In this document: positions 6,343 through 12,811 of the stretch, in pieces
Numbering within the stretch: the first letter of the stretch is position 1
How the letters are laid out: each line of letters opens with the position of its first letter
Source of the DNA: an uncultured Clostridia bacterium
Lineage (GTDB): Bacteria; Bacillota; Clostridia; Acetivibrionales; CALMWN01
Direction of reading: 5' to 3'
Assembly (NCBI GenBank): GCA_937873555.1
Contig: CALMWN010000424.1
Coordinates: 1-14,210, forward strand
Length of the DNA stretch: 14,210 bases
The notes under the pieces: generated by a model
The model's input: only the letters and a program-made list of their open reading frames with translations
Told to the model about the DNA's origin: nothing
The model's database searches: none
Program-made: the position numbers and the translations under genes

Positions 6343-7366
6343 TTTCATTCCTCCCCACTTCATCAAGAAGCTTTTTACATTCAAGAGCGATTTTTTCAAC
6401 CAAATCAACGGTAACTGCATTTCCAATTAATCTATATTGGTGTGTTTTAGCCATATTCTCTGGGAAAGAAAAATCGTCTTTAAACCCTTGCAATCTTAAG
6501 CATTCTAAGGGTGTTAACTTCCTAATACCCCATTTATCTTTTATAACAGGAACATTATGACCGCCGCCACCCATATTTGCTGTTAGTGTAAAAACTGACT
6601 GCGACTTATTTTCTCTAACATATGTTCGCCTAAGTTGGTAGATTGCGCCAGGATCACCTTGTTCAATTTTATCTTTAAAGAGCCTACCATACTTTGTTTC
6701 TTCACAAAAGTAGAATTCCTGTTCAGCAGGTTTATCTAAATCAAGAAAACACTTCAGGTCTTTGATAGCCTCCTCTTCAGGCGGAAAAACAAAGCTGTTA
6801 TAATCGAAGACCTCCCATGATAATGCTACCATATATAAACGTTCTCTATTTTGCGGAATTTCGGTATAGTTCCTAGTATTCAAGACCTTCATATTATTAA
6901 TATTAAACCAGTATCCAGCAGCTTGAATTTCATTCATAATCCTGCTAATTGTTTTACCTGAATCATGACTAATCAGATTTTTTACATTTTCCATCACTAG
7001 TATTTTAGGTCTATCCTTACCAAATTCCTTAACAATCCTAATAATCTCAAAAAACAAATTGCCTCTATCATCCTTAAAACCAAGTCTATTGCCTGCTAAA
7101 GAAAATGGCTGGCAGGGGAATCCTGCAGTTAAAACATCAACATTCTGAATATTGTCTTTTAAAACAGATATGTCTTTTATGGATTTTTCTAAGATATTCA
7201 CTTCTGGAAAGTTATGACCGTAGGCATTCGTAGCATTCAGATCATTATCATTAGCCCATGCTATTTGAAAACCTACAGTTTTAAAAGCTTTACAAAATCC
7301 CCCTATGCCGGCAAACAAACTTCCAACAGTGTATTTACTGTTACTAATTAACTCATCTCCGGCCAA
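6326..7366 (-). CDS. C5-cytosine DNA methyltransferase (operon methylase)
   Basis: A 346-residue DNA (cytosine-5-)-methyltransferase of ordinary length. Motif I is S-L-F-A-G-I-G-G-F (16-24, AdoMet site), motif IV G-F-P-C-Q-P-F-S (82-89, with C85 the nucleophile), motif VI E-N-V (126-128), motif VIII Q-N-R-E-R-L-Y (172-178), motif IX R-K-L-T-P-L-E-C-L-R-L-Q-G-F (282-295) and motif X G-N-A-V (315-318). The target recognition region spans about 181-280 and includes N-M-G-G-G-G-H-N-V-P; the recognised sequence cannot be read from it. The start is a TTG at 7364-7366 with SD AAGGGG about eight bases upstream; no early in-frame ATG exists. It precedes and overlaps the GHKL ATPase gene, so methylation and the ATPase module are expressed together. 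It likely marks host sites protected from the system's effector. Confidence 0.93.
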   Translation of the reverse strand: MAGDELISNSKYTVGSLFAGIGGFCKAFKTVGFQIAWANDNDLNATNAYGHNFPEVNILEKSIKDISVLKDNIQNVDVLTAGFPCQPFSLAGNRLGFKDDRGNLFFEIIRIVKEFGKDRPKILVMENVKNLISHDSGKTISRIMNEIQAAGYWFNINNMKVLNTRNYTEIPQNRERLYMVALSWEVFDYNSFVFPPEEEAIKDLKCFLDLDKPAEQEFYFCEETKYGRLFKDKIEQGDPGAIYQLRRTYVRENKSQSVFTLTANMGGGGHNVPVIKDKWGIRKLTPLECLRLQGFKDDFSFPENMAKTHQYRLIGNAVTVDLVEKIALECKKLLDEVGRNENGQVG

Positions 7367-7403
7367 TTTGACTTACCCCTTTGCTACCCTGTTTTAGAAT
7401 AAT

Positions 7404-7649
7404 CTATCTCAGGGAAAATTTATCTTCTTTTTCTTCGGTTTCTGTAAATTTGTTTTTAGCAACCTTCAGTTCCTTTTCTATTGTACTAAATATCTTTTTA
7501 ACATCTTCTTCAGTATAATCATAAGTAGATTTGCTTGAGCAGTTACCTAATAGCCTCAGCATATCAATTATTTTTATTGTCCTCGCCTCTGCTATTCTTA
7601 TAAACCTATCTCTTTTTGATTCTGATGCATTGTTTTTGTTCTCTTCCAT
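7404..7649 (-). CDS. 81-aa small protein, first gene of the methylase operon
   Basis: An 81-residue charged, helical protein with no assigned family. A compact block R-F-I-R-I-A-E-A-R-T-x-K-I-I-D-M-L-R-L-L-G-N-C-S, followed by Y-x-Y-T-E-E-D-V-K-K-I-F-S-x-I-E-K-E-L, has the look of a conserved small domain rather than a random ORF; I have an impression of similar small proteins beside restriction-modification genes but cannot name them. The ATG at 7649 is preferred: AAAGGAG lies about ten bases upstream, while the ATG at 7658 is one base from it. The in-frame ATG at 7679 has no SD. It is 37 bp upstream of the methyltransferase and directly behind the consensus promoter at 7688-7716. A regulatory or adaptor role for the operon is possible but unproven. 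Confidence 0.65.
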   Translation of the reverse strand: MEENKNNASESKRDRFIRIAEARTIKIIDMLRLLGNCSSKSTYDYTEEDVKKIFSTIEKELKVAKNKFTETEEKEDKFSLR

Positions 7650-7687
7650 AATAAACATTCTCCTTTCATTTATTACCATCTATATTT

Positions 7688-7716
7688 ATTGTAAAATATA
7701 CAGTAAATATTGTCAA
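7688..7716 (-). promoter_or_regulatory. Consensus promoter of the methylase-GHKL operon
   Basis: On the minus strand a perfect TTGACA (7711-7716) and TACAAT (7688-7693) are separated by 17 bp. The predicted start near 7681 gives a leader of about 30 bases to the 81-aa gene. TGTA and TACA arms flanking five bases fall across the spacer and -10, a possible regulator contact. Being near consensus, it should be strong unless repressed. Confidence 0.75.
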
Positions 7717-8091
7717 TATATTTTTAGAATATTTTCATAATATTTTTAAAATATATATTACATTTTTCATTTTATTTTCATTGTTTCTTATTTGCTAAAT
7801 AATACTACTGCGGATTTTTGCGATATTATTTGCGATATATTTATTAAATATTGTTTATATTTTAATTTTATATGCTACACTTTTATCTTGTTCAACGCGA
7901 TATGCTGCTTATTTTCACTATTCAAAACTTCTTAATGTCTCATATAAGTTTATATATTTCATTCAACTATTAATTAAAGTATCTTTTTATATTTCATATC
8001 AGTACCTTTATTTGAACTGAAAACTCATATAACCTATGCCATTTACGCATGCTTCCTTTAAAAGAAGAAGGCTATAACATTTCTTATCATA
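7717..8091. other. AT-rich divergent intergenic region with short direct repeats
   Basis: About 375 bp lie between the two divergent promoters, with no convincing gene on either strand. TTTGCGATAT occurs at 7817-7826 and 7829-7838 (12 bp apart, about one helical turn), and GCGATAT again at 7897-7903. The spaced repeats could be regulator sites. No rRNA, tRNA or CRISPR structure is seen. Confidence 0.4.
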
Positions 8092-8120
8092 TTGACAAGG
8101 ATTTCCTCTGGTTATATAAT
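8092..8120 (+). promoter_or_regulatory. Perfect sigma-A promoter for the XRE-methyltransferase pair
   Basis: TTGACA (8092-8097) and TATAAT (8115-8120) are separated by 17 bp, a complete consensus match. The start site should fall near 8127, inside the palindromic operator that follows, leaving about 35 bases of leader before the TTG start of the regulator. So strong a promoter with an operator at +1 suggests tight repression after establishment. Confidence 0.85.
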
Positions 8121-8140
8121 GTTAGTTGTTAACTAACAAC
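8121..8140. promoter_or_regulatory. Nested palindromic operator at the transcription start
   Basis: Two overlapping inverted repeats share this 20-bp stretch: GTTAGTT/AACTAAC (8121-8127 and 8131-8137, three-base centre) and GTTGTTA/TAACAAC (8125-8131 and 8134-8140, two-base centre). It directly follows the -10 box. The likely ligand is the XRE protein encoded immediately downstream, acting like a controller protein; this is inferred from position. Confidence 0.65.
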
Positions 8141-8161
8141 ATACATGGAAGGAGGGCTAAT

Positions 8162-8497
8162 TTGAAGATTTCAGTTAAGAACAAAAGGTTATTAGGAAAG
8201 CTACTAAAGGATCAAAGAACAAAAGATAACCAATCTTTAAGAGGTCTTGCATTTGCATGTGAAATGAGTTACGGAACTCTAAATGATATAGAAAATGGCA
8301 ATGGATTCCCCACAGACGAAGTATTATTACGTATTGTAGAAAATCTTAATTTTGGAGATAAAACTCAAGTTTATGATACCTATGCTGAAATAAAAGGAAC
8401 AGCCCCACCTGATGTTATCTCATATTTAAGCAAAAACAAAAGCGCAGTGGAATTGATCAGAAAAATGATGAAAGAAAGCAAAGGATACCAAATATGA
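8162..8497 (+). CDS. XRE-family controller-like regulator of the second methyltransferase
   Basis: A 111-residue protein. The N-terminal 65 residues form an XRE HTH: L-L-K-D-Q-R-x-x-x-x-Q-S-L-R-G-L-A-F-A-C-E-M-S-Y-G-T-L-N-D-I-E-N-G (about 14-47), then the P-T-x-x-x-L-x-R-I-V-E-N-L helix. The C-terminal 45 residues are helical and basic at the end. The start is a TTG at 8162-8164, about seven bases after AAGGAGG (8149-8155). An earlier in-frame TTG at 8126 lies inside the operator at the predicted transcription start, so it cannot be used from this promoter. It is followed after 39 bp by the C5-methyltransferase and preceded by a nested palindrome, the layout of restriction-modification controller (C) genes. 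It probably represses its own promoter and so limits methylase synthesis. The sequence is not close enough to name a known C protein. Confidence 0.85.
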   Translation: MKISVKNKRLLGKLLKDQRTKDNQSLRGLAFACEMSYGTLNDIENGNGFPTDEVLLRIVENLNFGDKTQVYDTYAEIKGTAPPDVISYLSKNKSAVELIRKMMKESKGYQI

Positions 8498-8536
8498 CTT
8501 TTACAAAAATCTCACTAAAAAAGCAGGTGCAAAATT

Positions 8537-10144
8537 ATGAATTATAGAAAGTTGAAGATAATAGACCTGTTTGCAGGGGCGGGCGGTTTAAGCCTCGGCT
8601 TTACACAAACAGGCAAATTCAATATTGTTGCTGCAGCCGAGAATAATCCTGCTGCACGCCAAACGTATATTAACAACCACCCTTTAGATGAAAATTTTCA
8701 AATGATAGATAATGTCATTAACTTCAACTTCGCTGATCTCAGCAAAAAACTTGGAGGAATAGATATAGTAATCGGCGGCCCGCCTTGTCAAGGCTTTTCA
8801 AATGCAAATAGGCAAAAAAACCATATTATTAGTATGAATAATAGTCTTGTTAAAGAGTATTTCAGAGCTATCAAAGAAATTAAGCCAATGGCCTTTGTAA
8901 TGGAAAATGTAGACATGTTAGAATCCGAGACTCATCGTTTTTTCGATTCAACTTTTGACCATGATTTTATCATAACTTTAAAAATTCCTATGAAGGATGA
9001 AACAATTACCCTGACCAAGAGAGGCTTTGATGAATTAGATATCCAAGCAATAGCGAATAATGAAGCAAGAGTAAAAATATTACTTTTACCTACAAAACTC
9101 GCTGATTTTTTGCGGTTATTATTTAAAAATCTGAGTAACGAAAAGCGTTTGAAGCCATTTGTTTCAAACAATGTAAAGTCTATCATTGCCCAAATAACTT
9201 CATATTTATCACAATTGCCAGATGATAGGTGTAGCAATTTTCTTAGAAAACATCTTCAAAATATTAAAGAAGGCTTGCAAAACCCATTGGATATATCTGC
9301 ATATCAAATATCCCTGGCAAATATTGTAGACTTTCAAAAAGCACTTCTTGCCATTAAAGAAATTTATGATAATAGCATTATATGTCGTTTCGAACTTGCA
9401 GGAAATACTCAACATTTGATAGGACATGTTCAATCTTACGCTGTTATAGATTATATAAAAGCAGTCCTCGGAGATGAATACGCCCAAAAAGGCAATACAA
9501 TAAATGCTTTATGGTTTGGAGTACCACAAGATAGGAAACGTTATATCATAATAGGCATTCGTTCAGATATAATAAAAGGTGCTGATTTTTCCTTGCCAAA
9601 AGAACCACCTGAAATTCAAAAAGTAACCGTAGGAGATGCTTTCCTCGATTTAATGGAATATCCGGTGTCTTATTCCAAAGACTCTGATGCTATCCCGCTT
9701 ATACCGATTGATGAGACAATGAGCCAATATGCCATAAAAATGCGCGGTGATAGTAAAAATTTGCACAACCACATAATAACTAATACCACGGAAGAAGCTA
9801 TGAAGAGATTTAAGGTTATAGGCGAAGGGCAAAATTTTTATTGTTTGCCTGATAAGTTAAAAACTACATATGCCAAACCAGAAAGAACACAAAAAACAAT
9901 TTATCTACGACTTAACAGTAAAGAGCCCTCCGGAACAGTAGTAAATGTAAGAAAATCTATGTGGATTCACCCGAAATTGGATCGGGCAGTCAGCGTTCGG
10001 GAATCGGCTAGGTTGCAATCATTCCCTGATAGCTTTATTTTCTGCGGCACAAAAGACTCACAATATCAGCAAGTAGGGAATGCAGTTCCTCCAATGATGG
10101 CAAAAGCTATAGCTGAATGCCTTATAAAATATCTAGCACTATAG
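8537..10144 (+). CDS. Large C5-cytosine DNA methyltransferase with internal insertion
   Basis: A 535-residue DNA (cytosine-5-)-methyltransferase, longer than the usual 330-430. Motif I is I-D-L-F-A-G-A-G-G (9-17), motif IV G-P-P-C-Q-G-F-S (81-88, with C84 catalytic), motif VI E-N-V (123-125), motif VIII Q-D-R-K-R-Y (331-336), motif IX R-A-V-S-V-R-E-S-A-R-L-Q-S-F-P-D (483-498) and motif X Q-V-G-N-A-V-P-P (512-519). Motifs VI and VIII are about 205 residues apart because of a helical insert at roughly 130-290. The recognition region lies between about 345 and 480. Start: ATG with AGGTG eight bases upstream. It follows the XRE regulator by 39 bp and converges on vsr, the usual companion of 5mC methylases, whose product repairs T:G mismatches from 5mC deamination. 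The target site is unknown. Confidence 0.92.
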   Translation: MNYRKLKIIDLFAGAGGLSLGFTQTGKFNIVAAAENNPAARQTYINNHPLDENFQMIDNVINFNFADLSKKLGGIDIVIGGPPCQGFSNANRQKNHIISMNNSLVKEYFRAIKEIKPMAFVMENVDMLESETHRFFDSTFDHDFIITLKIPMKDETITLTKRGFDELDIQAIANNEARVKILLLPTKLADFLRLLFKNLSNEKRLKPFVSNNVKSIIAQITSYLSQLPDDRCSNFLRKHLQNIKEGLQNPLDISAYQISLANIVDFQKALLAIKEIYDNSIICRFELAGNTQHLIGHVQSYAVIDYIKAVLGDEYAQKGNTINALWFGVPQDRKRYIIIGIRSDIIKGADFSLPKEPPEIQKVTVGDAFLDLMEYPVSYSKDSDAIPLIPIDETMSQYAIKMRGDSKNLHNHIITNTTEEAMKRFKVIGEGQNFYCLPDKLKTTYAKPERTQKTIYLRLNSKEPSGTVVNVRKSMWIHPKLDRAVSVRESARLQSFPDSFIFCGTKDSQYQQVGNAVPPMMAKAIAECLIKYLAL

Positions 10145-10150
10145 TTTATA

Positions 10151-10193
10151 TTAAGACAATAACGCGCACTAATTTTGTTCGTTATTGTCTTAA
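10151..10193. terminator. Hairpin between convergent methyltransferase and vsr genes
   Basis: A perfect 14-bp inverted repeat, TTAAGACAATAACG (10151-10164) and its complement (10180-10193), surrounds a 15-base loop. It begins six bases after the methyltransferase stop and covers the out-of-frame vsr stop at 10190-10192. It is placed as a bidirectional terminator, but neither side has a good T-run, so termination may be partial or it may serve mainly to protect the mRNA ends. Confidence 0.55.
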
Positions 10194-10614
10194 ACCAAAT
10201 TCTCTTTAATTGACGTAGCCAAGCGATTCATACGTTCACTCGCGTCCTTTTTTAGTTCACATTCCCAAATAATTTCTACTTTCCATCCCATAGATCTGAG
10301 TTCGTTTATCGCCTGCTCATCTCTTTCTGCGTTTGTTGAATTTTAGGTATCCAGTACTTAGCATTTGTTTTAGGATCACTATAGTACTTGCATCCTTGAT
10401 GTGCATGCCAAAAACATCCATGGATGAAAACAACACATTTATATTTAGGAAGCACAATATCAGGTTTTCCAGGAAGTTTTGCATCATGCAAGCGAAATCT
10501 AAAACCTAATTGATGCAAGTGTTTTCGTACCATTATTTCACCTTTTGTATTTTTAGAACGAATATGAGACATTATTTCACTTCGCTTTTTGGCGTCAAAC
10601 ATATCTTTAGTCAA
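10190..10614 (-). pseudogene. vsr: Vsr very-short-patch mismatch endonuclease, frameshifted
   Basis: Vsr nicks 5' of the T in T:G mismatches left by 5mC deamination. The intact part (about 92 residues from the TTG at 10614, SD AAGGTG six bases upstream) has R-S-K-N-T-K (19-24), P-G-K-P-D-I-V (48-54, D52 catalytic) and H-G-C-F-W-H-A-H-x-x-C (65-75: active-site H65, W69, H70; zinc-site C67, H72, C75). After K-Y-W-I-P-K-I the frame runs out at a stop at 10306. The missing C-terminus continues in another frame: N-A-E-R-D, L-R-S-M-G-W and W-E-C-E-L-K-K, ending at 10190. Adding one base near 10335-10345 restores the family spacing W-x6-N-x-x-R-D seen in E. coli Vsr. Without it the fourth zinc Cys (W-E-C) is lost. 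A weak promoter with -10 TATACT (10637-10642, minus) may serve it. A real mutation or a read error are both possible. Confidence 0.85.
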
Positions 10615-10821
10615 CAAGATCACCTTATAGCACTTTAGTATATCAGCTTTTATCTTTCTATGCACCAATACCTATGCCTAACAAAATTTCAGAAGAATCC
10701 CCATACTATTTAATAAATACATAGCCAAAAACATATCTTAATCCAACAGCACCACATTTCTATTTGCTTATATCAAGGAATATTTCAAGCTGCGAAAAAG
10801 CTCTATTAGTAACAACTGTAG
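10615..10821. other. 207-bp gap between nuclease-helicase and vsr
   Basis: AT-rich and without a gene on either strand. The only candidate signal is a minus-strand TATACT (10637-10642), a fair -10 for vsr, with no convincing -35 at 16-18 bp. No clear terminator hairpin is seen after the nuclease-helicase stop at 10822, so vsr could also be read through from the upstream genes. Confidence 0.35.
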
Positions 10822-12777
10822 TTATATTTCTTCAATCCCTATACCCTTAAGATAGTTGAAGGTTCCATCATAAAAAGAAAATTTGCATGTAGGGTCATAA
10901 TCATTACCTTTGGGAACATATATAACCATTCCCTGTCTTGCCCGAGTGAGCAATACTCTATATGCATTCTTCAAGTATACCCTATTTTGCTCATTTCGCA
11001 TATTTTGCCATTGCGAGCGCATAAACCGGTAATAACTGAATTCTCCATCTTTATATCTAAAATTTGCATCCCATGCTACAACTGAATAATCAACCTCTAA
11101 TCCCTGAACCTTAAATTCAGAAGCTGGCACTTCCAAATAATATGATGAATCTACATCAGTTGAGTCATTAAGAAACCAGCTTAAATTGTTAATTTCGGCA
11201 GGAACCCATATTCCTTCGGAACGGAGCCTTTTGGCTCCCGAACTGGCAAGCAATCCATACCTCTCTGTTCCACGGGCTTTACTCTTGACCCATGCTTTTG
11301 CAGTTTCAAAGTCTCTAGTTATAACAAGAGGATAATTAACTTTTAACTTTTCGTATAATCGCCTAGCCTGTTGTATGTTTACATCCAACAAAGCTTTTGT
11401 AAATGCGGCCACGTTTTCACTTCTAAATGATCGCAATGAAGTCGCCAAATGTAATTCATTGACCATTTTGTACTCTTTTCCGCTTAACAACTCTTCAATT
11501 GAGCTTTCGCCAACATATTCGCTGTCTGTAATTTGATTTGACAAATAAACATCCCAATCAATATAGTTATTTTTTAATGCTTTAAACCAATCACCCAAAC
11601 CAGCCTCTCCTGTATATATCTCTTGCCCTCCACCAACAAGACAAATGATAACGGTCCAATCACTATGTCTATTCATTATACTTATAAGAAAATCAGGTTC
11701 TGACATATCAAAGCCGGGAACACCTTTCTTCTGTCGCATAAATTTTGATAGCGCATCCGCATTCCATGCACGCTGTGCTTCGTCAAATATTGCAATTTTT
11801 TCTATTGGTGCTTGTTCAGAAGTAAGCGCCGAATCTCTAAACTTATGTATTATTTGAATGAATGATTTTGTCCTTCTCTCGGCTTCTTTTTTAGGAATTT
11901 TATTTCGCTTACTTTCATCCCTGGCAAGTGCTTCTTGAAGCACTTCGACTAAAGGCTGATTACCTGAAAGAAAAACAGTATGTTCTTCCTCATCAAATTT
12001 ATGTCGCTCATTAGCAATATTTAATCCTGCTAGTGTTTTTCCGGCACCAGGAACACCTGTAATAAAACAAATAGACTTTCTATGGCATTCTTTGCTATAA
12101 TCAATAATTTTATTTATTGCCACTGTGGTTGCCCCTAAATTTTCTGTCCCAGCATCACTTCTTGATATTTCTTCTACATTATGCCCTCTATACATTGCCT
12201 GCGCAGCTTCAACAATTGTCGGTGTAGGCATATAGACAGATTGCGTCCATTCTGTAGCTTCAAAATGATCTCCATGGTAAACCATAGTTATCTGTTCTAT
12301 TGTTTTCCTTATGTTACCTTTATTGCAATGCAAAACATTAAATATTCCATCTTCCATCATGCGTATCTCAACATTCCGTTCTTCCGCAGCAGTACAAATC
12401 AGTAAAGGAATTAACTTCTTATTATTGCTTACCTTATGAAAGTACTTTAAATCAAGAGCATAATCCATTACTTGATCTGCAGCTTGTTTCGAATAGTTAT
12501 TTTCACCAACTTTAAATTCCATTAGGAAGATTAATCCACGATAAATAAATACAATATCTATTCTACTTCCAATCCGTGGTATCGTATACTCAAAAATAAT
12601 ATAACCATCATCCAGTATTGCTAGTTCATTTTTTAGTATTATTATTTCTTCCTGCCATGTATTACGCTGTAAATCTTCGAGAGCAAATTGATTATTTGAC
12701 ACCAATTCTCCTAATATAAAGTTATCATCTTGCTTTAGGAAGTCCTTCAAATCGCTTTCGTAATATGCTCGTTTCAC
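10822..12777 (-). CDS. PD-(D/E)XK-like nuclease fused to DUF2075 P-loop ATPase/helicase
   Basis: A 651-residue protein. The N-terminal 150 residues look like a PD-(D/E)XK nuclease: E63, R-I-D-I-V-F (72-77, D74) and M-E-F-K-V-G (86-91, E87 and K89), with Q102 behind. The rest matches DUF2075, a superfamily 1 helicase-like ATPase: Walker A G-V-P-G-A-G-K-T (241-248), Walker B I-F-D-E-A-Q-R-A-W (330-338), V-G-G-G-Q-E-I-Y-T-G-E (385-395), V-Q-G-L-E-V-D-Y (557-564) and the arginine-finger motif Y-R-V-L-L-T-R-A-R (606-614). The GTG at 12777 is chosen because AGGGGGG lies five bases upstream and the following R-A-Y-Y-E-S-D-L matches the family N-terminus as I recall it; the in-frame ATG at 12801 has no good SD. 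It starts 34 bp after rlmD on the same strand, with no terminator between. The likely role is DNA cleavage or processing in defence. Substrate unknown. Confidence 0.85.
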   Translation of the reverse strand: MKRAYYESDLKDFLKQDDNFILGELVSNNQFALEDLQRNTWQEEIIILKNELAILDDGYIIFEYTIPRIGSRIDIVFIYRGLIFLMEFKVGENNYSKQAADQVMDYALDLKYFHKVSNNKKLIPLLICTAAEERNVEIRMMEDGIFNVLHCNKGNIRKTIEQITMVYHGDHFEATEWTQSVYMPTPTIVEAAQAMYRGHNVEEISRSDAGTENLGATTVAINKIIDYSKECHRKSICFITGVPGAGKTLAGLNIANERHKFDEEEHTVFLSGNQPLVEVLQEALARDESKRNKIPKKEAERRTKSFIQIIHKFRDSALTSEQAPIEKIAIFDEAQRAWNADALSKFMRQKKGVPGFDMSEPDFLISIMNRHSDWTVIICLVGGGQEIYTGEAGLGDWFKALKNNYIDWDVYLSNQITDSEYVGESSIEELLSGKEYKMVNELHLATSLRSFRSENVAAFTKALLDVNIQQARRLYEKLKVNYPLVITRDFETAKAWVKSKARGTERYGLLASSGAKRLRSEGIWVPAEINNLSWFLNDSTDVDSSYYLEVPASEFKVQGLEVDYSVVAWDANFRYKDGEFSYYRFMRSQWQNMRNEQNRVYLKNAYRVLLTRARQGMVIYVPKGNDYDPTCKFSFYDGTFNYLKGIGIEEI

Positions 12778-12811
12778 TATATCCCCCCTAAATAAATCCA
12801 TATTCTATCTT

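Noticed and set aside
6326..7366. Assigning a recognition sequence to the first methyltransferase
   Set aside because: The recognition region cannot be matched reliably to a known specificity by eye.
9209..9487. Leftward frames inside the second methyltransferase, which might have been a separate gene filling the insertion
   Set aside because: The methyltransferase frame is continuous through all motifs, and the antisense frames have no SD or recognisable domain.
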